From Marinomonas polaris DSM 16579 (GTDB lineage Bacteria; Pseudomonadota; Gammaproteobacteria; Pseudomonadales; Marinomonadaceae), in contig NZ_FQVF01000010.1 in NCBI RefSeq assembly GCF_900129155.1, positions 1-64,000 of the forward strand: 64,000 nt of DNA, in the 5' to 3' direction. This document shows positions 55,963-64,000 of the stretch, piece after piece; position 1 is the first letter of the stretch; each line of letters begins with the position of its first letter. The notes below the pieces were generated by a model. That model made no database searches. It saw only the letters and a list, made by a program, of their open reading frames with translations, and was not told where the DNA came from. Position numbers and translations under genes: made by a program.

Positions 55963-56607
55963 ATGGAACTTGATTTAATTTGCCGTGATTTGGGTGTTGT
56001 TGATTATGCTGAAACATGGGAAAGGATGAAGCAATTTACTCAAATTCGTTCAAAAGACGATGCTGATGAGATTTGGTTGTTAGAACATCCTTCCTTGTTT
56101 ACGCAAGGTCAAGCCGGTAAAGAAGAGCATCTTTTGGCTCCGGGCGATATTCCTGTTATTCAGGTCGACCGTGGTGGTCAGGTCACGTATCATGGGCCGG
56201 GCCAACTGGTTGCCTATGTTATGGTTGATTTAAAACGTCTTGGGATAGGCGTTCGTGATTTGGTTAGTGTGTTAGAGAACTCTGTGGTGCGCGCTTTAGC
56301 GCTGAACGCTATAGAGGCCTACCCAAAGCCAGATGCACCAGGCGTTTATGTGGATGAACAAAAAATTGCGTCACTAGGATTACGTGTACGCAGAGGTTGT
56401 TCATTTCATGGACTTGCCTTAAATGTTGATATGGATCTCACCCCATTTAATCGTATTAACCCATGTGGCTATCAAGGCTTACAAATGGTTGATATGAAAC
56501 GCCTCAATAAAGGCGTTATTTTATCGAATGTAAAGGCTCAGCTAGCGAATCAGCTGGCTGAGCAACTCGGATACAATTATCCGGCTATCCAACAAGGGTG
56601 GAAATAG
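55963..56607 (+). CDS. lipB: Octanoyl-ACP:protein octanoyltransferase LipB
   Basis: A 214-residue enzyme that moves octanoate from ACP to lipoyl domains. The signature [16 protein letters not shown] is at 70-85. The catalytic pair is Lys134 ([12 protein letters not shown]) and Cys168 (INPCGYQG). The gene starts on the base after the ybeD stop and ends 1 base before lipA, so these three genes are translationally coupled. Confidence 0.96.
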   Translation: MELDLICRDLGVVDYAETWERMKQFTQIRSKDDADEIWLLEHPSLFTQGQAGKEEHLLAPGDIPVIQVDRGGQVTYHGPGQLVAYVMVDLKRLGIGVRDLVSVLENSVVRALALNAIEAYPKPDAPGVYVDEQKIASLGLRVRRGCSFHGLALNVDMDLTPFNRINPCGYQGLQMVDMKRLNKGVILSNVKAQLANQLAEQLGYNYPAIQQGWK

Positions 56608-56608
56608 A

Positions 56609-57568
56609 ATGACAACAGAACGCAAACGCGTTGTCCAAGGGGAAAAATTACGCGGAGCCGATAAAATGGCGCGTATTCCCATTAAGATTGTTCCTACTGA
56701 AGAAATTCCACGTAAGCCTGATTGGCTTCGTGTCCGTATGCCAGCTTCGCCAGAGATAGCTCGTATCAAAGCGACTTTGCGTGAGCATAAATTAGCTTCA
56801 GTTTGTGAAGAGGCGAATTGTCCAAATTTAGGTGAGTGTTTCAGTAATGGCACCGCTACCTTTATGATTATGGGTGAAATTTGTACTCGCCGCTGTCCTT
56901 TCTGTGATGTTGCGCATGGTCGTCCTAATCCGCTTAGTGTTGATGAGCCAAAAGAGTTGGCGGCTGCTATTCGTGATATGAAACTAAAATATGTGGTTAT
57001 TACCTCTGTAGATCGTGACGATCTTCGTGATGGTGGTGCACAACATTTTGTTGATTGTATTAGAGAAACACGTGCCGAAAGCCCGAATATTGAGATTGAA
57101 ACATTGGTGCCAGATTTCCGCGGTCGCATGGAAGTAGCCATTAATACACTTTCAATTGCACCACCTGATGTTTTCAACCATAACTTAGAATCTATTCCAC
57201 GTTTGTACCGTCAGGTAAGACCAGGATCAGATTATCAGTGGTCATTAGATCTTTTGAAAAACTTTAAAGATCGTTGTCCTGATGTACCAACTAAATCTGG
57301 TTTGATGGTTGGTATGGGCGAGACATTCGAAGAGATTGTTGAAGTACTAAAAGACTTACGAGCTCATAACGTTGACATGTTGACGATTGGTCAATATTTA
57401 CAGCCTTCTAAGCATCATTTTCCAATGGCGCGTTTTGTACCGCCTGAAGAATTTGCACGTTATGAACAAGTTGCAAAAGAGCTAGGCTTTAAGCATGCTG
57501 CGTGTGGGCCTTTGGTTCGCTCGTCTTACCACGCGGATAAGCAAGCTCATGGCGAACACGTTTCTTAA
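56609..57568 (+). CDS. lipA: Lipoyl synthase LipA
   Basis: A 319-residue radical SAM enzyme that inserts two sulfurs into octanoyl groups. The auxiliary cluster motif is C66-EEAN-C71-PNLGE-C77 and the radical SAM motif is C92-TRR-C96-PF-C99. The late [11 protein letters not shown] includes the conserved RSSY motif whose Ser ligates the auxiliary cluster. Normal length; terminator follows. Confidence 0.97.
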   Translation: MTTERKRVVQGEKLRGADKMARIPIKIVPTEEIPRKPDWLRVRMPASPEIARIKATLREHKLASVCEEANCPNLGECFSNGTATFMIMGEICTRRCPFCDVAHGRPNPLSVDEPKELAAAIRDMKLKYVVITSVDRDDLRDGGAQHFVDCIRETRAESPNIEIETLVPDFRGRMEVAINTLSIAPPDVFNHNLESIPRLYRQVRPGSDYQWSLDLLKNFKDRCPDVPTKSGLMVGMGETFEEIVEVLKDLRAHNVDMLTIGQYLQPSKHHFPMARFVPPEEFARYEQVAKELGFKHAACGPLVRSSYHADKQAHGEHVS

Positions 57569-57586
57569 TTTGTTCGTTCGTTAGAA

Positions 57587-57627
57587 TAAAGCGGAGTTAA
57601 GATATTTCTTAGCCCCGCTTTTTTTAT
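57587..57627 (+). terminator. Intrinsic terminator of the lipA operon
   Basis: An imperfect stem aaagcggagttaag with cttagccccgcttt (one mismatch, one wobble), followed by a run of T's. Confidence 0.78.
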
Positions 57628-57723
57628 TTGAACTAAACCTAAAAAATATGTCTGTGTTTCACTATGACGTACCTTTATTAGAAACGGTGCTAATTTACAG
57701 CTATTTAGACTTTTGGAGATGAT

Positions 57724-59628
57724 ATGAAGCCTTGGTCAATCAAAGATTCGATGGAACTTTATAATGTAAGTCATTGGAGTAGTGGCTTTTTTTCAATCAA
57801 TGATAAAGGGCGCGCTATTGCGCTACCTGATAGGGAAAATAGCATTGATTTGACTGAGCTTTCTGTGGCGCTTAAACAACAAGGCATTCCTTATCCATGT
57901 CTTGTGCGTTTTCCTAATATTTTGCACTCGCGAATTGAGAAAATTACTAATTCGTTTCAACAGGCAATAGAGCATTACGACTACCAAGCAAAGTATGCCA
58001 TTGTTTATCCAATTAAAGTAAACCAGCAGCGTCGTGTGGTAGAGGAAATTGCGGCATGTCAGCCAGATAATGCTGCTACTGTTGGCTTAGAGGCAGGTAG
58101 TAAGCCAGAGCTTATGGCTGTTTTGGCCATGCATAAAAACGCCGATGGAATCATAGTTTGTAATGGCTATAAAGATCGTGAATTTATCCATCTTGCTTTG
58201 ATGGCCGAAAAAATGGGTCATCAGGTGTTTATTGTTGTTGAGAAGATGCATGAACTTGATTGGATTCTAGAAGAAGCCGACAAAATCGGGGTTCAGCCTC
58301 GAATTGGTATTCGTATTCGATTGGCCTCTACTTGTACGACGCATTGGGGTAACAGTGGTGGCGAAAAATCTAAGTTCGGTTTGACCACATCGCAATTGCT
58401 AAGAGCTATTGATCGCTTGCGTGAATTGGATCTGTTGCATTGTCTTGAGCTAATTCACTTCCACTTAGGCTCACAAATCACTCGTATCCGTGATATTCAA
58501 AATAGCCTTAAAGAGTGTGCTCGTTATTACGCAGAACTTCACCAGATGGGTGTAAAAGTTAAATGGGTCGATGTTGGTGGTGGTTTGGGGGTCGATTACG
58601 AAGGTACGCGTTGTCAAAATGATTTTTCAGCGAACTACAGTATCGGCGAATATGCCAATAATGTGGTGTTTGCTTTTCATAATGTGTGCGAGCAATACGA
58701 ACTTCCGCACCCTCATTTGATTTCTGAATCAGGCCGAGCTGTGACAGCTCATCATGCCATGATGATTGCGGATGTTTTCTCACATGGAGCTGAGCACTTG
58801 CCAATTGAAGAGCCAGCTGAAGACAGCGAGCTAGAGCTGCAAAGACTTTGGGCTTCTTATCAAAGTTTAAAAGGCGAGAATGAAGAAGAAAGTCGATCTT
58901 TGGTCGAGATTTATCATGACTTGCTAGATGATTTCAATGACAGCTTGACCTTATATAATCACGGCCAGCTTAACCTATCGCAAAGAGCGCAAGCAGAGAA
59001 CCTTTTCTTATCTGCGTGTCGCAACTTGTTGCCTCGTTTAGACAATCGAAATAGAGGGCACCGTGCGGTAATTGATGAGCTAAACGAACGTTTAGCTGAG
59101 AAATTATTTGTTAACTTGTCAGTGTTTCAGTCTATGCCTGATGCGTGGGGAATCGATCAATTGTTCCCAGTATTGCCTTTACAAGGCTTGGATCAAGCGC
59201 CTTCTTTCAGAGGCAAAATCCAAGATGTTACTTGTGATTCGGACGGTTGCTTGTACAGCTATGTGGATGGTCAAGGTATCGAGTCTTCTTTGCCATTGCC
59301 ACCACCGCCACCAAAAGGTGAAGACTATTTAATGGGCTTTTTCTTGGTTGGGGCTTATCAAGAAACCCTAGGGGATTTGCATAATTTATTTGGCGACACT
59401 TGTTCCGTAGACGTTTACTTAACAGACGACGGTTTCAGAATTGATCACATATTGAAAGGTGATAGCGTTCAGGATGTACTTAAGTCCGTTAGCTATAATG
59501 AGCAAGAGTTGATGAAGCGTTATCAAGACAAAGTGGCAGCAAGTCCATTAAGCCAAGAAGAGCAAGTATCACTAATGGCGACCTATAAAAAAGTGCTAGA
59601 AGGCACAACATATTTGACTCAAGTATAA
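57724..59628 (+). CDS. speA: Biosynthetic arginine decarboxylase
   Basis: A 634-residue PLP enzyme that turns arginine into agmatine, the first step of putrescine synthesis from arginine. The PLP Lys is in YAIVYPIKVNQQRRVVEEI, the HFHLGSQ and WVDVGGGLGVDYEG blocks belong to the fold-type III barrel, and CDSDG near 500 contributes the catalytic Cys of the C-terminal domain. Length is that of E. coli SpeA. It is followed 47 bases later by aguB, which acts two steps downstream in the same route. Confidence 0.96.
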   Translation: MKPWSIKDSMELYNVSHWSSGFFSINDKGRAIALPDRENSIDLTELSVALKQQGIPYPCLVRFPNILHSRIEKITNSFQQAIEHYDYQAKYAIVYPIKVNQQRRVVEEIAACQPDNAATVGLEAGSKPELMAVLAMHKNADGIIVCNGYKDREFIHLALMAEKMGHQVFIVVEKMHELDWILEEADKIGVQPRIGIRIRLASTCTTHWGNSGGEKSKFGLTTSQLLRAIDRLRELDLLHCLELIHFHLGSQITRIRDIQNSLKECARYYAELHQMGVKVKWVDVGGGLGVDYEGTRCQNDFSANYSIGEYANNVVFAFHNVCEQYELPHPHLISESGRAVTAHHAMMIADVFSHGAEHLPIEEPAEDSELELQRLWASYQSLKGENEEESRSLVEIYHDLLDDFNDSLTLYNHGQLNLSQRAQAENLFLSACRNLLPRLDNRNRGHRAVIDELNERLAEKLFVNLSVFQSMPDAWGIDQLFPVLPLQGLDQAPSFRGKIQDVTCDSDGCLYSYVDGQGIESSLPLPPPPPKGEDYLMGFFLVGAYQETLGDLHNLFGDTCSVDVYLTDDGFRIDHILKGDSVQDVLKSVSYNEQELMKRYQDKVAASPLSQEEQVSLMATYKKVLEGTTYLTQV

Positions 59629-59675
59629 AATGAGCTTTTGTGCTTGTAGCGCAACATATTTTGGAGGTAGTAAGT

Positions 59676-60554
59676 ATGAGTAATGTAAAAGTGGCCTGCG
59701 TTCAAATGGCGGTCAGTACAGACTTTCAAGCGAATTTAGATAATGCGGTTTCACAAGTAAGAGAAGCTGCTGCAAATCAGGCAAATATTATTCTTTTGCA
59801 AGAATTGTTTATGGGCCCATATTTTTGCATTGATCAAAAGCCAGCGTATTTTGATTGGGCGCAGCCGGTAAATGATTGTTTGGCTATTCAGACAATGAGT
59901 AAGCTTGCTAAAGAGTTAGGTGTAGTTTTGCCAATTAGCTTTTTTGAGCGCGATGGTAACGTCTTTTATAACTCTTTGGTGATGATTGATGCCAATGGTG
60001 AAGTAATGGATTTGTACCGCAAGACGCATATTCCAGATGGTCCTGGTTACCAAGAAAAATACTACTTCACACCAGGTAATACTGGCGTAAAAGTTTGGGA
60101 TACGCAGTTTGGTCGAATTGGCTGTGGTATTTGTTGGGATCAGTGGTTTCCAGAGTTAGCGCGTGAGCTAGCTCTGAAAGGTGCAGAATTAATCTTCTAC
60201 CCTACAGCAATTGGTTCAGAGCCTCCTTATCCTGAATGGGATTCCAAAGACCATTGGCAAAGAACCATGCAGGGGCATTCTGCAGCGAATATGGTGCCAG
60301 TCATTGCTGCAAACCGGGTTGGTCGTGAAGAAGGTGAAAACAGTTTTATCCAGTTTTACGGCTCTTCATTCATGACAGACGAAATGGGGGCAATGAAGTG
60401 TGTCGCAAGTCGCGATGAAAGTACCATTTTGTACTCTGAGTATGATTTAGAAGCTATTCGTAAGGCCCGACGTTCTTTTGGTTTGTTTCGTGACCGTCGT
60501 CCAGACCAATATCAAGCCATTACTTCTGGAGCGGGTGTTACTTGGGATAAGTAG
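59676..60554 (+). CDS. aguB: N-carbamoylputrescine amidase
   Basis: A 292-residue nitrilase-superfamily enzyme that hydrolyses N-carbamoylputrescine to putrescine. The catalytic triad is Glu43 (LQELFMGPYF), Lys116 (LYRKTHIPDG) and Cys153 (GCGICWDQWFPE). The ATG at 59676 has GGAGG 8 bases upstream and gives the family start MSNVKVACVQMA, so a longer frame from 59640 is rejected. It follows speA; the agmatine deiminase aguA, needed between the two steps, is not in this window. Confidence 0.94.
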   Translation: MSNVKVACVQMAVSTDFQANLDNAVSQVREAAANQANIILLQELFMGPYFCIDQKPAYFDWAQPVNDCLAIQTMSKLAKELGVVLPISFFERDGNVFYNSLVMIDANGEVMDLYRKTHIPDGPGYQEKYYFTPGNTGVKVWDTQFGRIGCGICWDQWFPELARELALKGAELIFYPTAIGSEPPYPEWDSKDHWQRTMQGHSAANMVPVIAANRVGREEGENSFIQFYGSSFMTDEMGAMKCVASRDESTILYSEYDLEAIRKARRSFGLFRDRRPDQYQAITSGAGVTWDK

Positions 60555-60919
60555 CAGTAAAGTAAAAAAGTGCCCGCATAAAGCGGGCACAAAGCTTTCC
60601 TTATCCTTATTGGTACAAAGGGGGAATATCAATAAGGTAGATCTACTTGCAATTGGCTTTTAGAAGCCTAAAGTCGTTGTATAAAATAGTGCAAGGCCTG
60701 TGTCTTTAGAAACACTCTGACGGCAATATAAAGCGAATTAAATGCTTTGAATTACAAGGCTTAAAAAGAAGCGCATCCTCGTCAGTTTAGATCTGTCCAA
60801 AACCTAGATATTAACTATAGCTTGAGATTTTAACTATGGCCTACGATTTTACATAGGTGCGGATATAATTTTGCATCTACGCCTAGCTAAAAGATCCATC
60901 CATTTATTTTAGAGAATCG
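60555..60919. other. aguB-GNAT intergenic region
   Basis: This 365-base gap has an 8-bp GC-rich hairpin (gtgcccgc/gcgggcac, loop ataaa, 60570-60590) just after aguB. It is a likely terminator although the T-run is missing on the plus strand. A TATAAT (60864-60869) lies about 50 bases before the next gene and may be its -10. I see no gene or RNA in the remainder. Confidence 0.5.
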
Positions 60920-61807
60920 ATGAACGTATTTAGTTCCCCAAGTGAATTGCCTTATTTTGCGATCATGTTGTCTAGTAAGTTGATGTTGAATGACTTGACT
61001 TACCGAATCATGGCAGAAAAAATGCTCGAACTAGCTCAAGGTCAGCCCGGCTATCTTGGTGCTGAATATGGTTCGGGGGAAATGGATCTGCTGATGACTT
61101 ATTGGCAAACAAAGGAGGCTGCAGAGGGGTGGTTGACCCATGATATGCAGCGTAGAACCTTATCCATTGGTGAAAATTTTTGGTATGAAGAATATTCGTT
61201 AAAATTGTTTGAAGTGATGAGGGACATGTCATTTAAGTACTCTAACCAAGGTTTACATGCTTCACGTTTTCCTCGGATTGTTACCGAGAGAGGCGTATTG
61301 AAAATATTAGACGAAGCTCAAGCTCCGCTCTTGCACGATTATATTAATCAAGAAAAGGCGTTTCTTGCCCCATGGGAGCCATATAGAACCGATGGCTACT
61401 ATTCACTTGAAACCTGCCAGTTACGAGTTCGAGAAATGCGTCGTGATTTTTTAGAAGATAAAGGCATTGTCTTTTGTTTTCTGTCACCTAATGAAGACAG
61501 AATGCTCGCTTACACCAATTATTCGAATATTATACGTGGTGTTTTTCAGGCCTGTAATCTTGGTTACAGTTTGCGAGAAAGTGAGCAAGGCAAAGGCATC
61601 ATGCAAGAAGCCTTGAACGCAGGAATAGAATACATTCATAAAGAGCAGCATATTGATCGAATTCAAGCGAGCTATATGCCAAGAAATTCTCGCAGCGCAG
61701 CCGTGTTGAAGGCGCTGGGTTTTGATAAAGAAGGTATTGCAAGGGATTACTTGAAAATCAATGGGCAATGGGAGGATCATATTCTCACGGCATTAGTACT
61801 GCGCTGA
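60920..61807 (+). CDS. Two-domain protein: ABM-like monooxygenase fold plus RimJ-type GNAT acetyltransferase
   Basis: 295 residues in two parts. Residues 1-105 look like an antibiotic-biosynthesis-monooxygenase (ABM) dimeric alpha-beta barrel: YFAIMLSSKL, a helix, then QPGYLGAEYGSGEMDLLMTYWQTKEAAEGWLTH. Residues about 120-295 are a GNAT acetyltransferase of the RimJ/RimL group: a first strand FPRIVTERGVLKI, the acetyl-CoA region SLRESEQGKGIMQEAL (the Q-x-x-G-x-A/G loop) and the C-terminal NSRSAAVLKALGFDKEGIARDYLKINGQWEDH. Substrate unknown. The gene is alone, between aguB and a convergent cupin gene. Confidence 0.75.
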   Translation: MNVFSSPSELPYFAIMLSSKLMLNDLTYRIMAEKMLELAQGQPGYLGAEYGSGEMDLLMTYWQTKEAAEGWLTHDMQRRTLSIGENFWYEEYSLKLFEVMRDMSFKYSNQGLHASRFPRIVTERGVLKILDEAQAPLLHDYINQEKAFLAPWEPYRTDGYYSLETCQLRVREMRRDFLEDKGIVFCFLSPNEDRMLAYTNYSNIIRGVFQACNLGYSLRESEQGKGIMQEALNAGIEYIHKEQHIDRIQASYMPRNSRSAAVLKALGFDKEGIARDYLKINGQWEDHILTALVLR

Positions 61808-61814
61808 ATGTAGG

Positions 61815-62546
61815 CTAAAGTGTTCTGCCTTCAGGTTTTGTGAGAAGTAAAATTCGTCCCTTGGTGTTTTTTGTTGTCATCACTGACAGCACAGTAACAC
61901 TTTCGTTGCTTGGATTTAAAATGGCTCTGGGCTCCTTATGAGCAATTATTTTGCCATAACGAGGACAAGCTTTAGGTACTTTCTTATCGTTTGAAATGAA
62001 CGCGATACCGGTCAGCGGAAGAAGGTATTGAGTGGCTGTTTTTTGATAATAAAGTGTCTCTTTAAATTGAGGTGGGTAAAGTTCTAACGCAATTTGACCG
62101 GCTTCTCCATGCCATAGTGGCCATGTCTTAATGTGACTTCTTCCTGAGATTGATTCCACTGTGCCAGAAGATACTTTTTTAAACGAGTTGTTTAATTCAG
62201 CTTGGCCAGTGTTCTTTAGTCGTATTAAGCACAGTTCTACCGCTGGTGTTAGCAAGGTGATGCTGTTAATCGTCTGTGCTGTTAACCAAATTCCCTGATG
62301 CTGCTTTAAGGCTGTTTCTTGTTCACTGTTTTGTTGGGTGCATTGTTGTAAGTATAATTCCCCTCTAATGATAAAGAGAAAGGTATCTGCTTGATGGTGA
62401 TAGAAGCGGCTAGGAATGTCTGTCTGAAACAGGTATTCATGTGCAATAAAAAGGTCATCTTGTTGATGGATGATAAAGTGTTTGCTTGACTCCCCAAGGC
62501 TGTAGTTCATCGGGTCAAGTGTGTTTTGTTCAGTTATGTTCACCAT
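61815..62546 (-). CDS. Cupin-like protein of unknown function
   Basis: About 243 residues. The first half reads like a cupin barrel (SRFYHHQADTFLFIIRGELYLQQC: His-rich strand then a Gly turn). The second half repeats a similar pattern (KETLYYQKTATQYLLPLTGIAFISND...HKEPRAILNPSNESVTVLSVM), so it may be a bicupin. No signal peptide or membrane segment. The ATG at 62546 has AAGGT upstream; a TTG one codon earlier is less likely. Function unknown. It converges on the GNAT gene with an 8-base gap. Confidence 0.6.
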   Translation of the reverse strand: MVNITEQNTLDPMNYSLGESSKHFIIHQQDDLFIAHEYLFQTDIPSRFYHHQADTFLFIIRGELYLQQCTQQNSEQETALKQHQGIWLTAQTINSITLLTPAVELCLIRLKNTGQAELNNSFKKVSSGTVESISGRSHIKTWPLWHGEAGQIALELYPPQFKETLYYQKTATQYLLPLTGIAFISNDKKVPKACPRYGKIIAHKEPRAILNPSNESVTVLSVMTTKNTKGRILLLTKPEGRTL

Positions 62547-62727
62547 CAAGTACCTTTTTAATTATCGAATGTATTGAAACACGAGAATAGCGACCTTTCC
62601 ATGATAATCTTACGGTGAGTGTTGCAGTGAGTTGGGATGTTTCTTTATAGTTGAGCCCATATTAGTTTATGAAATCCGCATGCGCCGATAATTTGCCCAT
62701 GCAAACGATTATAGAAGGAAAGTTTCC

Positions 62728-64000
62728 TTGAGTGAGTTGTCAAATTTCGAGTCGAATGAAACCCTTTCATTAAAAGACTACACAGAAAAAGCGTACTTGA
62801 ATTACTCCATGTACGTTATTTTAGATCGAGCCTTGCCGCATATTGGTGACGGTTTAAAACCAGTTCAACGCCGTATAATTTACGCGATGAGCGAATTAGG
62901 GCTGAAAGCCAGCGCGAAATACAAAAAATCCGCCCGTACCGTAGGGGATGTGCTAGGTAAATTCCATCCTCATGGTGATAGTGCTTGTTATGAAGCAATG
63001 GTGTTGATGGCTCAGCCTTTCTCATACCGTTATCCGCTTGTCGATGGTCAAGGTAACTGGGGTGCGCCAGATGATCCAAAATCATTTGCTGCCATGCGTT
63101 ATACCGAGTCTCGTTTGTCAAAATACGCGGATGTACTGCTGAGAGAAGTAAGTCAAGGTACTGTGGATTGGACACCTAATTTTGACGGTACCTTACAAGA
63201 GCCATCGGTTTTGCCATCGCGATTGCCTAACTTATTGCTTAATGGCACGACAGGTATTGCTGTTGGTATGGCGACGGATATTCCGCCGCATAACTTGCGT
63301 GAAATTGGCAGTGCTTGTATTCACCTGCTTAATAATCCAAACGCTGAATTAGATGACTTACTCAATTTTATCCAAGGTCCTGATTTTCCAACTGGTGGCG
63401 AAATCATTACGCCAAAAAGTGACATAGTTAGACTTTATGAAACTGGCAAAGGGCAGATTAAAGCTCGAGCTCGTTTTACGATTGAAGAAGGCGAGATTGT
63501 TGTTAATGAGTTACCTCATCAAGTATCTGGTAGCAAAATTTTAGAGCAAATTGCGGCGCAAATGCAGGCGAAAAAACTACCAATGGTTGTGGATTTGCGT
63601 GATGAATCAGATCATGAAAACCCAACTCGACTGGTAATTGTGCCTAAATCAAATCGTGTTGATATTGATTCGGTTATGACGCATCTTTTTGCGACCACCG
63701 ATCTTGAAAAGTCTTATCGCGTCAATATGAACGTGATTGGCCTAGACGGTTTGCCTCAAGTTAAGCCATTAAAGAACTTCTTATCTGAGTGGTTACGCTT
63801 TCGTATTGATGTAGTTCGTCGTCGTTTGCAATTCCGTCTTGATAAAGTTAATAACCGTTTACATATTTTAGAAGGTTTGTTAATTGCCTACTTAAATATC
63901 GATGAAGTTATCGACATCATACGTACGGAAGAAAAACCAAAAGTTGAGTTGATGGCTCGCTTTGGTTTGAGCGATATGCAAGCTGAATCTATTCTAGAGT
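62728..64000 (+). CDS. parC: DNA topoisomerase IV subunit A, 5' part (cut by window edge)
   Basis: The first about 424 residues of ParC, the decatenating topoisomerase. The frame reads [19 protein letters not shown] and so on, collinear with E. coli ParC with a 5-residue N-terminal offset. The catalytic Tyr is about 125 (AAMRYTESR). The quinolone region [10 protein letters not shown] carries Ser85 and Glu89, equivalent to the sensitive Ser80 and Glu84. The start is a TTG at 62728 with AAGGA 8 bases upstream; no ATG or GTG in frame lies near. The 181 bases before it hold no gene. Confidence 0.93.
   Translation, partial: MSELSNFESNETLSLKDYTEKAYLNYSMYVILDRALPHIGDGLKPVQRRIIYAMSELGLKASAKYKKSARTVGDVLGKFHPHGDSACYEAMVLMAQPFSYRYPLVDGQGNWGAPDDPKSFAAMRYTESRLSKYADVLLREVSQGTVDWTPNFDGTLQEPSVLPSRLPNLLLNGTTGIAVGMATDIPPHNLREIGSACIHLLNNPNAELDDLLNFIQGPDFPTGGEIITPKSDIVRLYETGKGQIKARARFTIEEGEIVVNELPHQVSGSKILEQIAAQMQAKKLPMVVDLRDESDHENPTRLVIVPKSNRVDIDSVMTHLFATTDLEKSYRVNMNVIGLDGLPQVKPLKNFLSEWLRFRIDVVRRRLQFRLDKVNNRLHILEGLLIAYLNIDEVIDIIRTEEKPKVELMARFGLSDMQAESILE

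Overview
The window is chromosomal DNA of a moderately AT-rich gammaproteobacterium. Protein families and gene order (gyrA-serC-pheA-tyrA/aroA-cmk-rpsA; ybeD-lipB-lipA; nadD-rsfS-rlmH-mrdA-mrdB-mltB-rlpA-dacA) resemble the Pseudomonas/Oceanospirillales group. Together with the base composition this suggests Marinomonas or a close relative; that assignment is inference, since no rRNA gene is present. About 56 protein genes are supported. I see no rRNA, tRNA, CRISPR array or prophage.

Layout. 1-450: the 5' end of an IS110-family transposase gene and its leader, cut by the window edge, beside three REP-like palindromes. 450-5.9 kb (mostly minus): CDF metal transporter, rdgC-tdk, a YbfE-like protein and the periplasmic protease prc. 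6-12.7 kb: apeB, tolC, a secreted DUF4139-like protein, xni and gltX. 12.8-23.7 kb (all minus): a chemoreceptor, a DUF3301 protein, an iron-regulated-looking AraC-type regulator with flavodoxin fldB, and a close run baeS-baeR-AEC transporter-dctB-dctD. 23.9-30.6 kb: yihG acyltransferase, an aminotransferase, a YeeN-type regulator, a DUF1289 protein, a glycosyltransferase, fabV and an orphan secreted protein. 30.6-35.2 kb (minus): an M16 zinc peptidase, yciK and ubiG. 35.5-45.5 kb: gyrA through rpsA, an aromatic amino acid, nucleotide and translation block. 45.5-46.5 kb (minus): trmO and a small unknown gene. 46.6-57.6 kb: proA, nadD, rsfS, rlmH, the elongasome genes mrdA/mrdB, the wall-remodelling lipoproteins mltB and rlpA, dacA, ybeD, lipB and lipA, mostly with tiny gaps or overlaps. 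57.7-64 kb: speA and aguB (putrescine from arginine), an unusual ABM-GNAT fusion, a cupin protein and the start of parC.

The window is mostly core genome. The most notable signals are: (i) the EPSP synthase half of the TyrA-AroA fusion has lost most residues that bind phosphoenolpyruvate in active AroA; (ii) a truncated IS110 element next to REP palindromes, with a leader that could encode a guide (bridge) RNA; (iii) two structured palindromic elements in the fldB/DUF3301 gap; (iv) a Fur box and a long inverted repeat before the araC-like/fldB pair; (v) an rpsA leader that can form a pseudoknot; (vi) a two-domain ABM-GNAT protein.
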